Positions 1 through 5,923 are shown, counted from the first letter of the stretch. The stretch is DNA of 6,127 nt from an uncultured Oscillibacter sp. (GCA_904393855.1 CAJFNE010000116.1:1-6127); one strand, 5' to 3'. Numbers and translations: made by a program. Notes: generated by a model not told the origin, from the letters alone.

Positions 1-22
1 ACCTGTTCCGCAAATGCAGTAC

Positions 23-44
23 AAATCGAAGAATTTTTCGATTT
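23..44. repeat. AT-rich inverted repeat
   Basis: The arms AAATCGAA (23-30) and TTCGATTT (37-44) are perfectly complementary over 8 bases around a 6-base loop. No T-run of terminator type follows directly on either strand. Its role is unknown. Confidence 0.5.
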
Positions 45-106
45 TGAACGATAGCACAGTCTGTTTGAAAATCTCAACCTGTATGCTTGATGCGCCAGAA
101 ATGCAG

Positions 107-136
107 GCCGCAAGTTTTTGCGGCTGGGTGCTTTTT
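107..136 (+). terminator. Possible rightward intrinsic terminator
   Basis: The arms GCCGCAA (107-113) and TTGCGGC (118-124) form a 7-bp stem with a 4-base loop. A short gap and then a run of five T residues (132-136) follow on the plus strand. The T-run lies a few bases from the stem, so this would be an imperfect terminator. It would suit a plus-strand gene ending at the left edge of the window. Confidence 0.4.
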
Positions 137-218
137 ACATTTTGTGGGGGGAAGATCCGCCGTTAAGTCAACATACCGTGCAAAGCCCCGAGCATCCGGC
201 GAGGGGACGCCCTGATAC

Positions 219-256
219 AAAAGTCGGAGCAAGCGCTGCAGCGCTTGCTCCGACTT
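219..256 (-). terminator. Terminator of lipoprotein operon (36-base perfect palindrome)
   Basis: Positions 221-256 are a perfect palindrome centred between 238 and 239 on CTGCAG. As RNA it would fold into a stem of about 16 bp with a 4-base loop. Read leftward, the stem runs into TTTT (219-222), which is the expected orientation for leftward transcription. It lies about 55 bases past the stop of the last lipoprotein gene. The U-tract is short for a canonical terminator, so efficiency is uncertain, but position and stem strength support the call. Confidence 0.75.
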
Positions 257-311
257 GAGCGCAGGATCGGGGAGCCGGTCTGCGGCCGGGCCCAAACACC
301 TCTCGCCCCGC

Positions 312-1712
312 TTATTGGGCCAGGATGGCCAGCAACTGGTCCACAGGCTCCTGCATCACATCGTGGTCTGGAAACAGCCCGTCGCTGAGGAGCTCCTGCC
401 GCTGGTGGCGGGCCACCACCGCGTCATACCGGGCCTTGGTGGCCGCCGCCCCGTCCACGGTGTAGTTCTCGTTGATGTCGCTGATCTCCACCGTGCGGTC
501 GTCGGCGTAGTAGTAGGTCCGGCTGCCGCCGGAGAAGTCCCCGCCGCCGAGGGACTCATACTCGATCCCCAGCTCCCCGGTCTCGGCGTCCCGGCACAGG
601 TACCAGCTCAGCGACCCGCCGGCGTTGGCCCCCACAAATTTCTCCTGGAGAGCCCCGTTCTGCCAGGAGTAGAGCATCGCCGGACCCATATTGGACAGGG
701 TGAACATCTCCTCCACGCCGTCCTGGTCCAGGTCCACCAGCCGGATCTGCAGGAACGTCTCGTCGCTGTCGCTGTCATAAGGGGCAGTGGCGAACAGCCG
801 CTGCAGCATGGCCGCCGCCACCTGCTCCCGGTCGGAGGCGGCGTTGCCCTTGACGGCCAGCAGCAGGGCGGCGGTCGCCTCGTCGGTGGAGGAGCAGATC
901 TCGCTGCCATCCCAGCCGGGATTGCACAGCTCATACAGGGAGGGGGATGCCCCGGTCCCGCCGTAGTCCTCCTCCCCCGGCTCGTCCACCGGGACCAGAC
1001 CGCCATTGGAGATCTGGCTGTAATGATAGGCCACGTTATTTTCGTAGTACCCGGTAGGTTCTATCATCTCCCACTCCACATACAGGACACGGCCGTCTTT
1101 TAATTCTTTCAAATACCCGCCGCTGGCGCTGCCATCTGCGCAGGAGCAAACAATCTGAACCCGGCCGTCCACATAGCTGTACACCTCAGGGGCGTAGTCC
1201 CCAACGCCGGGAGCGGGGTGGACGAAGACCAGGTAGGGGTTCCCGTTCCCGTCGAAGTCCGCCAGGAAGGCGTAGGACAGTCTCCCTTCCTCGTGGAATA
1301 TGTCGTTCTCGTCATAGGTCAGCGCCAGCTGGGCGTAGGCCGCAAGCTGCTCCCGGGTCATGGCGCACCGGCTCCGGTCCCCATAATAGGTGACCTTCTC
1401 CAGGGCGGACAGACTCTGGGCGCTGAGGGCCTGGCCGGCCGGCTGGGTCTGGCCGCCGGAAACGGTTTCCTCCGGCAGCTCCTCCGCCGAGGTGGCTTTC
1501 TCCGGCTCCTTGCTCTGATCGCCGGCGTCCGGATCTTCCGGCTGAGGCTGGTCCTCCTGGCTCTGGGACCCGGCGCCGGTTTCCTCCTGATGGCTCTGTC
1601 CGGCGGAGGCGGTGTCGTCCGCAGAGGACGTGTCCCCGCCGGAAGTGTTGTTCCCGCCGCAGGCGGTCAGCACCAGCATGGCCGCCAGCAGCAGCGGCAG
1701 CAATTTTTTCAT
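312..1712 (-). CDS. Lipoprotein with two VCBS/FG-GAP-like calcium-loop repeats
   Basis: This encodes a 466-residue exported protein of unknown function. The signal peptide MKKLLPLLLAAMLVLTACGG has a lipobox LTAC, so Cys18 would be lipidated and the protein anchored on the outer face of the membrane. Residues 19-95 are a Ser/Gly/Glu/Asp/Pro-rich, probably disordered spacer. Two related segments follow, near 118-245 and 295-412. Each begins with a REQ(L/V)AA helix and contains an acidic loop, ADFDGNGNPYL (151-161) or VDLDQDGVEEM (326-336), of the kind that binds calcium in VCBS/FG-GAP and EF-hand-like domains. A (L/V)YS(Y/W) strand comes next in each. An in-frame start at 1778 exists, but it would overlap the upstream gene and bury the signal peptide. 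The start at 1712 has GGAG 9 bases upstream. The gene is probably cotranscribed with the LRR lipoprotein. A binding or structural role is likelier than catalysis, as no catalytic motif is visible. Confidence 0.85.
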   Translation of the reverse strand: MKKLLPLLLAAMLVLTACGGNNTSGGDTSSADDTASAGQSHQEETGAGSQSQEDQPQPEDPDAGDQSKEPEKATSAEELPEETVSGGQTQPAGQALSAQSLSALEKVTYYGDRSRCAMTREQLAAYAQLALTYDENDIFHEEGRLSYAFLADFDGNGNPYLVFVHPAPGVGDYAPEVYSYVDGRVQIVCSCADGSASGGYLKELKDGRVLYVEWEMIEPTGYYENNVAYHYSQISNGGLVPVDEPGEEDYGGTGASPSLYELCNPGWDGSEICSSTDEATAALLLAVKGNAASDREQVAAAMLQRLFATAPYDSDSDETFLQIRLVDLDQDGVEEMFTLSNMGPAMLYSWQNGALQEKFVGANAGGSLSWYLCRDAETGELGIEYESLGGGDFSGGSRTYYYADDRTVEISDINENYTVDGAAATKARYDAVVARHQRQELLSDGLFPDHDVMQEPVDQLLAILAQ

Positions 1713-1721
1713 GGTATCTCT

Positions 1722-1728
1722 CTCCTTT
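1722..1728 (-). promoter_or_regulatory. Ribosome binding site fixing the 1712 start
   Basis: Minus-strand AAAGGAG lies 9 bases before the ATG at 1712. It selects the start that places the lipoprotein signal peptide at the N-terminus, rather than the in-frame ATG at 1778 inside the 3' end of the preceding gene. Confidence 0.8.
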
Positions 1729-1762
1729 TTTCTCTTCTGTTTCTCTTGTTCCATCCGGGCCC

Positions 1763-2686
1763 TCAGTCCTTGACCCAACGGATATTGGGACAGTTCCGAT
1801 AGGCCTCGATGTAGGGCTCAAAGCCCTCGCCGCGGTAGACGATGGTAAGTTTGCGGTCATGATAATCATCGGGATTGATGATGCTGTCATACTCGCCGTT
1901 GGACGGCGCGGGCGCGTCCCCCAGGAACGTCAGGCGCTCCCCGCTGAAGCTCTGATAGCCCATGAACGTCACGCCGGCCGGGACGGTGAGCCGCAGCTGA
2001 TTGCAGCCGTAAAACGCAAGGCCGTCGATCTCGGTCAGGGTGTCGGGCAGGGTGATCTCCTGCAGCTGTTTACAGCCGTAAAACGCAGAGCTGCCGATTA
2101 CTGTTACGCTGTCAGGCAGGGTGACCTCCCGCAGCTGTTCGCAGCCGTCAAACGCTTCGTAACTGATCTCGGTCACGCCTTCGGGGATGGTGATCTCCTG
2201 CAGCCCTACGCAGTCGCTAAAGGCGTTGAAGCCGATCTCTGTCAGGGTACTGGGCAGCGATACGTCGGTCAGGCAGGGGAGGTCCTGAAAGGCCTGTTTC
2301 CCAACGGCGGTAATCCCCTCGGACACAAGGACCGTGGTGATCTCATCAGCAATTCTCTGCCAGGGCGCGGGATAGTCCTCTGCATTGACGATTTCAGAAT
2401 GAGGAATCGGGTAGTCCGTCATGGGGCCGCTGCCCTCCAGGGTGAGGACGCCGTCCTCACAGCGCCAGGTGATGTCGTCGCCGCACCAGCCGGAGGGGAC
2501 GTCCGGATCGACAACTACTTCGCCTATCACGTACCACCACGGAATTTGATCTTCTTCCTCGTCGACGGCATCGGCCACGTCCTGTACGAAAGAGCCGAGG
2601 TTTCCGCCGCTTCCGCCGCAGGCGGACAGGAGCAGCGCGGCGGACAAAGCCAGGGACAGGGCCAGAAGCATTTTCTTTGTTTTCAT
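1763..2686 (-). CDS. BspA-like leucine-rich-repeat lipoprotein
   Basis: This encodes a 307-residue surface lipoprotein. The signal peptide MKTKKMLLALSLALSAALLL is followed by the lipobox LSAC, with Cys23 the likely lipidation site. After an acidic spacer, residues 66-124 match the leader module commonly found before BspA repeats in gut Clostridia: WCGDDITWRCEDGVLTLEGSGPM, shown here by its WCGD, GVLTLEGSG and PW landmarks. Residues 125-238 are five LRR_5 repeats of the form (L/V)TxIxxxAFxxCxxLxEITLPxx, four of 23 residues and a last one of 22, plus the start of a sixth. The C-terminal tail contains FLGDAP and LTIVYRGEGF, typical of the closing cap. BspA-type repeats mediate protein or surface binding in some bacteria, but the ligand here is unknown. 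The gene has its own promoter and precedes the other lipoprotein by 50 bases, so the two are probably an operon. Confidence 0.88.
   Translation of the reverse strand: MKTKKMLLALSLALSAALLLSACGGSGGNLGSFVQDVADAVDEEEDQIPWWYVIGEVVVDPDVPSGWCGDDITWRCEDGVLTLEGSGPMTDYPIPHSEIVNAEDYPAPWQRIADEITTVLVSEGITAVGKQAFQDLPCLTDVSLPSTLTEIGFNAFSDCVGLQEITIPEGVTEISYEAFDGCEQLREVTLPDSVTVIGSSAFYGCKQLQEITLPDTLTEIDGLAFYGCNQLRLTVPAGVTFMGYQSFSGERLTFLGDAPAPSNGEYDSIINPDDYHDRKLTIVYRGEGFEPYIEAYRNCPNIRWVKD
1973..2314 (-). repeat. Tandem 69-bp coding repeats (LRR_5)
   Basis: Five consecutive repeats encode the BspA-type LRRs. The 69-base period is visible in the DNA: GCAGCTG recurs on the plus strand at 1993, 2062 and 2131, followed each time by a CAGCCGT(A/C)AAACGC segment. 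The repeat nearest the C-terminus has lost one codon (CNQLRLTVPAG against CKQLQEITLPDT). Nucleotide similarity between adjacent copies suggests fairly recent duplication or gene conversion. Confidence 0.8.
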
Positions 2687-2694
2687 TCTCATTT

Positions 2695-2699
2695 CCTCC
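2695..2699 (-). promoter_or_regulatory. Ribosome binding site deciding the LRR lipoprotein start
   Basis: Minus-strand GGAGG lies 8 bases before the ATG at 2686 but only 2 bases before the in-frame ATG at 2692. Normal spacing therefore favours the start MKTKK over MRMKTKK. Confidence 0.75.
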
Positions 2700-2733
2700 C
2701 TCTGAGGCAGCGCTGTGTGCCTCTATCGTCTTA

Positions 2734-2762
2734 ACTATACCTGAACTTTTTCCGCTTGTCTA
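2734..2762 (-). promoter_or_regulatory. Sigma-A promoter of the lipoprotein pair
   Basis: On the minus strand, TAGACA (2757-2762, 5 of 6 to the -35 consensus) is followed after exactly 17 bases by TATAGT (2734-2739, 5 of 6 to the -10 consensus). Transcription would start near 2727, leaving a leader of about 40 bases before the ATG at 2686. The promoter lies in the 89-base gap after the membrane-protein gene, so the lipoprotein pair can be transcribed independently of it. Confidence 0.75.
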
Positions 2763-2775
2763 CTGGTCTTGCGTT

Positions 2776-3693
2776 TCACCGCCCCTCCGGCCCCTCTCCG
2801 GCGGCGCTGTCCGACCTGGCGGGGGTCTGGGACATGTGGGGAGCCTGCCTCTGCTTGTCCCTCCGCCGGAGCTGGACGCAGTTGACCAGGGCGAGCAGAA
2901 GCACGAGCAAAAGCATGGCGGATCTGCCCCAGATGTTCCACACCACCAGCGCCAGAGCCGCCGCCCCGATCCCCACAAGGGCCAGCTTCCAGGTCTGTCT
3001 GATCTGGGCCCGGTAGGTGGGGTCCTTCCGGGCCTGCTTCCAGGACTGCCGCTCCTGCCGGCGGGCCTCCTTGGCGGCCCGACCCTCCGCCCGGGTGTTA
3101 TAGAACTGGAAGATGGCGCCCAGCAGGGTGCACACCAGGATGACCAGAGGGAATATATCCAGGGCGAAGAGCATCATGCACAGCCCGCAACCCAGGAACA
3201 CGCCGCCCTGGAGGGAGGTGGAGAGGATCACCACCGGCCGGTAGAGGAAGGCGGTGAGCACGGCCACGATGACGCCGATCGCCAGCCCCACGATCAGGCC
3301 GGCGCCCGTATGCTCCTGGATGGCGGCGGGCTCCAGAAAGCGCAGCGCGTATTCCACACCGCTGACGAACCCCAGGACCGTCACGGCCAGAAAGGCGTTG
3401 GCCCCGTTGATCAGGCACACCGCCAGCTTGTGTAGCTTAAAGGCGATGAAGGCCAGTAGCGCTCCCCCCAGCAGGCCCACCAGCAGGCCGGGGGCCAGGG
3501 ACCCGGTGGCGAGGACGCCGATGATGGAGAAGCCCAGCACCCCCACCAAAAACCCCATCAAGGAGATGTACAGCTTTAAGACGCGGTAGCCGAAAAAGCA
3601 CTGGATGGCGCCCGGGATGGCCAGGATCACCCCCAGGATCGCCAGACCGGACTTGACGGTTTCCGCAGCTCCGTTTAACAGCAGATCGAACAT
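2776..3693 (-). CDS. Polytopic membrane protein, DUF4203/TMEM198-like
   Basis: This encodes a 305-residue integral membrane protein. Hydrophobic segments are visible near residues 16-33, 41-62, 67-86, 90-112, 131-150, 155-177 and 178-197. A strongly charged, Arg/Lys/Gln-rich helix follows at about 200-235 (RAEGRAAKEARRQERQSWKQ), then two further hydrophobic segments at 236-253 and 257-273 and a polar tail. The Gly-rich paired helices and the FFGYRVLKLYI segment resemble the DUF4203 (TM7S3/TMEM198-type) family. I base this on the look of the sequence and have not searched it. The function is unknown, and transport or a scaffold role would be guesses. The start at 3693 has GGAGG 8 bases upstream. 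The gene sits between the sigma factor and the lipoproteins on the same strand. I found no convincing sigma-A promoter for it, so it may depend on read-through or on another sigma factor. Confidence 0.75.
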   Translation of the reverse strand: MFDLLLNGAAETVKSGLAILGVILAIPGAIQCFFGYRVLKLYISLMGFLVGVLGFSIIGVLATGSLAPGLLVGLLGGALLAFIAFKLHKLAVCLINGANAFLAVTVLGFVSGVEYALRFLEPAAIQEHTGAGLIVGLAIGVIVAVLTAFLYRPVVILSTSLQGGVFLGCGLCMMLFALDIFPLVILVCTLLGAIFQFYNTRAEGRAAKEARRQERQSWKQARKDPTYRAQIRQTWKLALVGIGAAALALVVWNIWGRSAMLLLVLLLALVNCVQLRRRDKQRQAPHMSQTPARSDSAAGEGPEGR

Positions 3694-3716
3694 GTTTTCT
3701 TCCTCCTTTTTTCTTT

Positions 3717-3735
3717 AGAGGGCGGTGCGCCCTCT
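3717..3735 (-). promoter_or_regulatory. Hairpin just upstream of the membrane-protein ribosome binding site
   Basis: AGAGGGCG (3717-3724) and CGCCCTCT (3728-3735) form an 8-bp perfect stem with a 3-base loop. In the mRNA it would end about 10 bases before the GGAGG (3702-3706). It leaves the ribosome binding site free and could affect mRNA stability or translation. No function is shown. Confidence 0.5.
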
Positions 3736-3980
3736 CCTTGCCGATCTTGTTTGGCCGCCCGGCGGCGGGGGTGGGGCAGGTCAGCCTGTTTGAGAGTCCT
3801 CTCCGGTCTCCGGAGCCCGCTCCCCCTGTTTCGGGTGTGTCCACCGCCCCGCCGCCGGGGGTGAGCGCTCCGCCGCTCACACCAGTAAGATTCACCAGCC
3901 CCCGGTCAGGTTTTAGGTTTTTGAAAAAATTGAAAAAATTTTTTTGAGGGGGAAGACCACCGCCCGACAGGGCGGCAAAG

Positions 3981-4013
3981 AGGCCCCGCGCAGCGCTGGG
4001 CTGCGCGGGGCCT
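3981..4013 (-). terminator. Probable terminator or 3'-end hairpin of the sigma gene
   Basis: The arms AGGCCCCGCGCAGC (3981-3994) and GCTGCGCGGGGCCT (4000-4013) pair perfectly over 14 bp around a 5-base loop. The hairpin begins 32 bases after the sigma-factor stop, the usual place for a terminator. Only CTTTG follows on the minus strand, with no strong U-run until the AT tract at 3921-3945. It may therefore terminate weakly, stabilise the 3' end, or allow read-through into the membrane-protein gene. Confidence 0.6.
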
Positions 4014-4045
4014 TGGCTCGTTCGGTTGGCTTAGGGGCGGACAAG

Positions 4046-5842
4046 TCAGCTGTTGGAGCGGATCTCTTGAAAGATCTCCTCCTGCATCTCAGCAGAGATG
4101 TTCCAAGCCCGCTCATGGCTCCCGATCTCCATGGGGAGCTCCGGCGGCACCACACTGCCCTCCGGGATATCATAGGCGCTACACACCTCCAAATTGGGGC
4201 ACTGGGTCAGCGGGGTCAGATCGATCGGGCGGCCGTTGTAGTCCAGTATCGCCGCTCTCAGATGCTCCAGCTGGCCCAGCGGCGTCAGATCGGTGTCCGC
4301 CGCGGCATTCAAATTCAAAAACTCCAAGGCCGGCATATGGTACAGGATATCCAAGGAGGAGGCCAGCCGGGAGCCACCCGGCAGATACAGATACTGTAAT
4401 TCCGGCAGATCAGAGGAGGTCTCCAAGGCAATCTCAATATCCTGCGGACCCCAAAAATCCAAGAGGCGGAGGTTGGTCAACTGGGAGACGTCCAGCGTGT
4501 CACTCCCCTCCAAGATGAGTCCCAAACTCATCAGGGTCGTCTTTTGTTCCGCCGGAGTCAGGTCCGCCCCAGGGGCCATGTGGGCGCTCAGCCTTTTCAG
4601 CTGGGGCAGTTGATCCAAAAAGGACAGGTCCGATATCCCCGGCCCCTCCACATCACTCACATTGACCCTGATCGATAGGATAGTGTCGCTGACCGGCAGG
4701 GTCTCCAGCAGCGCGCCATCATCTGAGATCTGATAGATCACCTGCCACAGATCGGGAAACAGCGACAGGTCCTCCAGGCTACTCACCGGCCCGGTGCCCT
4801 CCTCCGCTTCATAGGAGTAAATCGACATTCCGTCGCCGCATATAGAAAGCGATGGGATATCCTCCAGGTCGTCCTCCCGGATGGTGCCCGAGGGTATGTC
4901 CAGCAGGACGCGGATGTTCTGCTCAAAGGCGGGGTCGGCGAAGGTGACGGCGGGGGACTGGCTCAGGGCGATCCCCGCGCCCCCCACCAGCACCGCCCCG
5001 GCGGCCACGCCGGCGGCGATCTTCATCTTTAGCGCCCCGGCCACCCCCTTCACCGCGGCGCCGGCCGCTGTGTGCCCCCCGGAGGCGGCCGCCGCCCCTG
5101 TACCGGCGGCCTCTCCCGCCGAGGCGGCTGCCGCCGCACCGGCCGCTGCGGCGCCGGCTGTCCCCATGCCCGCCGCCACGCTCTGCCAGGTATGGAGGAA
5201 CGCAGCCGGGGCGGGAAGCTCTCCGCCCACGCAGGCCAGCAGAAGGCCGATGGGCGCGAAGGAGTGCAGCCGGATCCCATCCCGGGCCTCCAGGGCCAGG
5301 ACCCCCTCCTTCAGCTTTTTCCGGGCGTAGTTCAGCCGGCTCTTCACCGTGTTCTCCGCACACCCCTGCAGCCGGGCGATCTCCTCCACGGAGCACTCAG
5401 AGAAGTAGTACAAAACCACGCACTCCCGCTGCTCCGGGGGCAGCCGGTCCACCAGCTCCAGGACCAGGCGTCGGGTCTCCCCGCTGTCCGCCGCCGCCTC
5501 GGGCAGGATCTTCTCGTCAGGGTCGGGAATGGAATCGAAATAGCTGTTCTCCTCCTCATCCTGCTCCGGGGAGACATAGCGTTTTTCCCGGTTGTGGAAT
5601 TTGCGGCAACAGTTGGCCGTGATCTGGAACATCCAATGGAGAAACGCCTCCGGCTTCTGCAGCTTGTCCAGGTTCTGCAGGGCGGAGAGGTAGCTCTCCT
5701 GCACCGCGTCCATGGCCCGGTCCGGGTCGCCGGTCAGCCGGAGGGCCAAAGCGTAGACCCGCTGGCAGGTCTGCTGATACAGCTCGCTCATGGCCTCCTG
5801 GTCGCCCTCTTGGGCTTTTCGCACCAGTTCTGTCGATCCCAT
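4046..5842 (-). CDS. ECF-type sigma factor fused to a membrane anchor and LRR sensor-like domain
   Basis: This encodes a 598-residue protein, about three times the length of a plain ECF sigma factor. Residues 10-85 are sigma region 2, with the DAVQESYLSALQNL helix and the FLHWMFQITANCCRK segment that contact core polymerase and the -10 element. Residues 125-178 are sigma region 4, with LPPEQRECVVLYYF and the HTH segment EEIARLQGCAENTVKSRL that reads the -35 element. Residues 221-272 are an Ala/Gly-rich linker. A single hydrophobic helix lies at about 275-293, preceded by lysines, which predicts N-terminus inside and C-terminus outside. Residues 299-330 (VTFADPAFEQNIRVLLDIPS onward) resemble the cap that begins internalin-like LRR proteins. 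LRR units such as LTNLRLLDF, LPELQYLYL and MPALEFLNL follow. AAAGGAG lies 10 bases before the start. No anti-sigma gene is adjacent. Ligand, target promoters and release mechanism are unknown. Confidence 0.9.
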   Translation of the reverse strand: MGSTELVRKAQEGDQEAMSELYQQTCQRVYALALRLTGDPDRAMDAVQESYLSALQNLDKLQKPEAFLHWMFQITANCCRKFHNREKRYVSPEQDEEENSYFDSIPDPDEKILPEAAADSGETRRLVLELVDRLPPEQRECVVLYYFSECSVEEIARLQGCAENTVKSRLNYARKKLKEGVLALEARDGIRLHSFAPIGLLLACVGGELPAPAAFLHTWQSVAAGMGTAGAAAAGAAAAASAGEAAGTGAAAASGGHTAAGAAVKGVAGALKMKIAAGVAAGAVLVGGAGIALSQSPAVTFADPAFEQNIRVLLDIPSGTIREDDLEDIPSLSICGDGMSIYSYEAEEGTGPVSSLEDLSLFPDLWQVIYQISDDGALLETLPVSDTILSIRVNVSDVEGPGISDLSFLDQLPQLKRLSAHMAPGADLTPAEQKTTLMSLGLILEGSDTLDVSQLTNLRLLDFWGPQDIEIALETSSDLPELQYLYLPGGSRLASSLDILYHMPALEFLNLNAAADTDLTPLGQLEHLRAAILDYNGRPIDLTPLTQCPNLEVCSAYDIPEGSVVPPELPMEIGSHERAWNISAEMQEEIFQEIRSNS

Positions 5843-5923
5843 CCTTTTTTCTCTCCTTTACGCTCTTTCCTCGGACACATTCCACAGGCATATCCCTGTT
5901 TGCTCGCTCTCACTCGCCTTTTC

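Larger units (their letters stand above)
1..220. other. Left-edge low-GC stretch without a secure gene
   Basis: This stretch is visibly richer in A and T than the rest of the window. No ORF here has a ribosome binding site or recognisable product. In the first plus frame, positions 1-54 are open to a TAG stop and would encode TCSANAVQIEEFFDFER, which could be the tail of a gene entering from the left. The second plus frame is also open, to a TAA near 164-166, so openness alone proves little. The stretch contains two hairpins (23-44 and 107-124). It probably represents the end of a rightward gene plus the space between convergent transcription units, or a dispersed intergenic repeat. I cannot distinguish these. 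Confidence 0.4.
3694..4045 (-). other. Gene-free structured spacer/leader between sigma and membrane-protein genes
   Basis: These 352 bases hold no credible gene. The part next to the sigma gene carries the 3981-4013 hairpin, a 6-bp hairpin with a GACA loop (CCGCCC 3960-3965, GGGCGG 3970-3975), and an AT tract (3921-3945) made of two TTGAAAAAA copies running into a T-run. The part next to the membrane-protein gene is GC-rich with further inverted repeats: GTGAGCG/CGCTCAC at 3861-3880, CTCCGG/CCGGAG at 3801-3815, and the 3717-3735 hairpin. A GTG-initiated frame starting at 3895 reads out of phase into the membrane-protein gene and is not believed. Some hairpins are expected by chance in such GC-rich DNA. 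I recognise no riboswitch class. Confidence 0.5.

Noticed and set aside
255..1103. A 282-codon plus-strand frame opposite the calcium-loop lipoprotein
   Set aside because: It is a compositional shadow with Val, Gly, Leu and His excess and no recognisable motif, and it runs through the terminator region of the opposite operon.
1859..2734. A 291-codon plus-strand frame opposite the LRR lipoprotein
   Set aside because: Its internal repetition merely mirrors the 69-base LRR repeats on the other strand. No ribosome binding site or family is apparent.
2677..3435. A 252-codon plus-strand frame opposite the membrane protein
   Set aside because: It is rich in Gln, His, Gly and Pro, as expected from the reverse complement of hydrophobic codons, and it crosses the opposite promoter.
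3437..3895. A minus-strand frame beginning with GTG in the spacer
   Set aside because: There is no good ribosome binding site, the Gly/Pro/Arg-rich composition is that of shadow frames, and most of it lies out of phase within the membrane-protein gene.
3921..3945. AT tract as a sigma-A promoter for the membrane-protein gene
   Set aside because: The best -10 candidate on the minus strand (TAAAAC) has no -35 better than about half-matching at 16-17 bases. Homopolymer runs give such matches easily.
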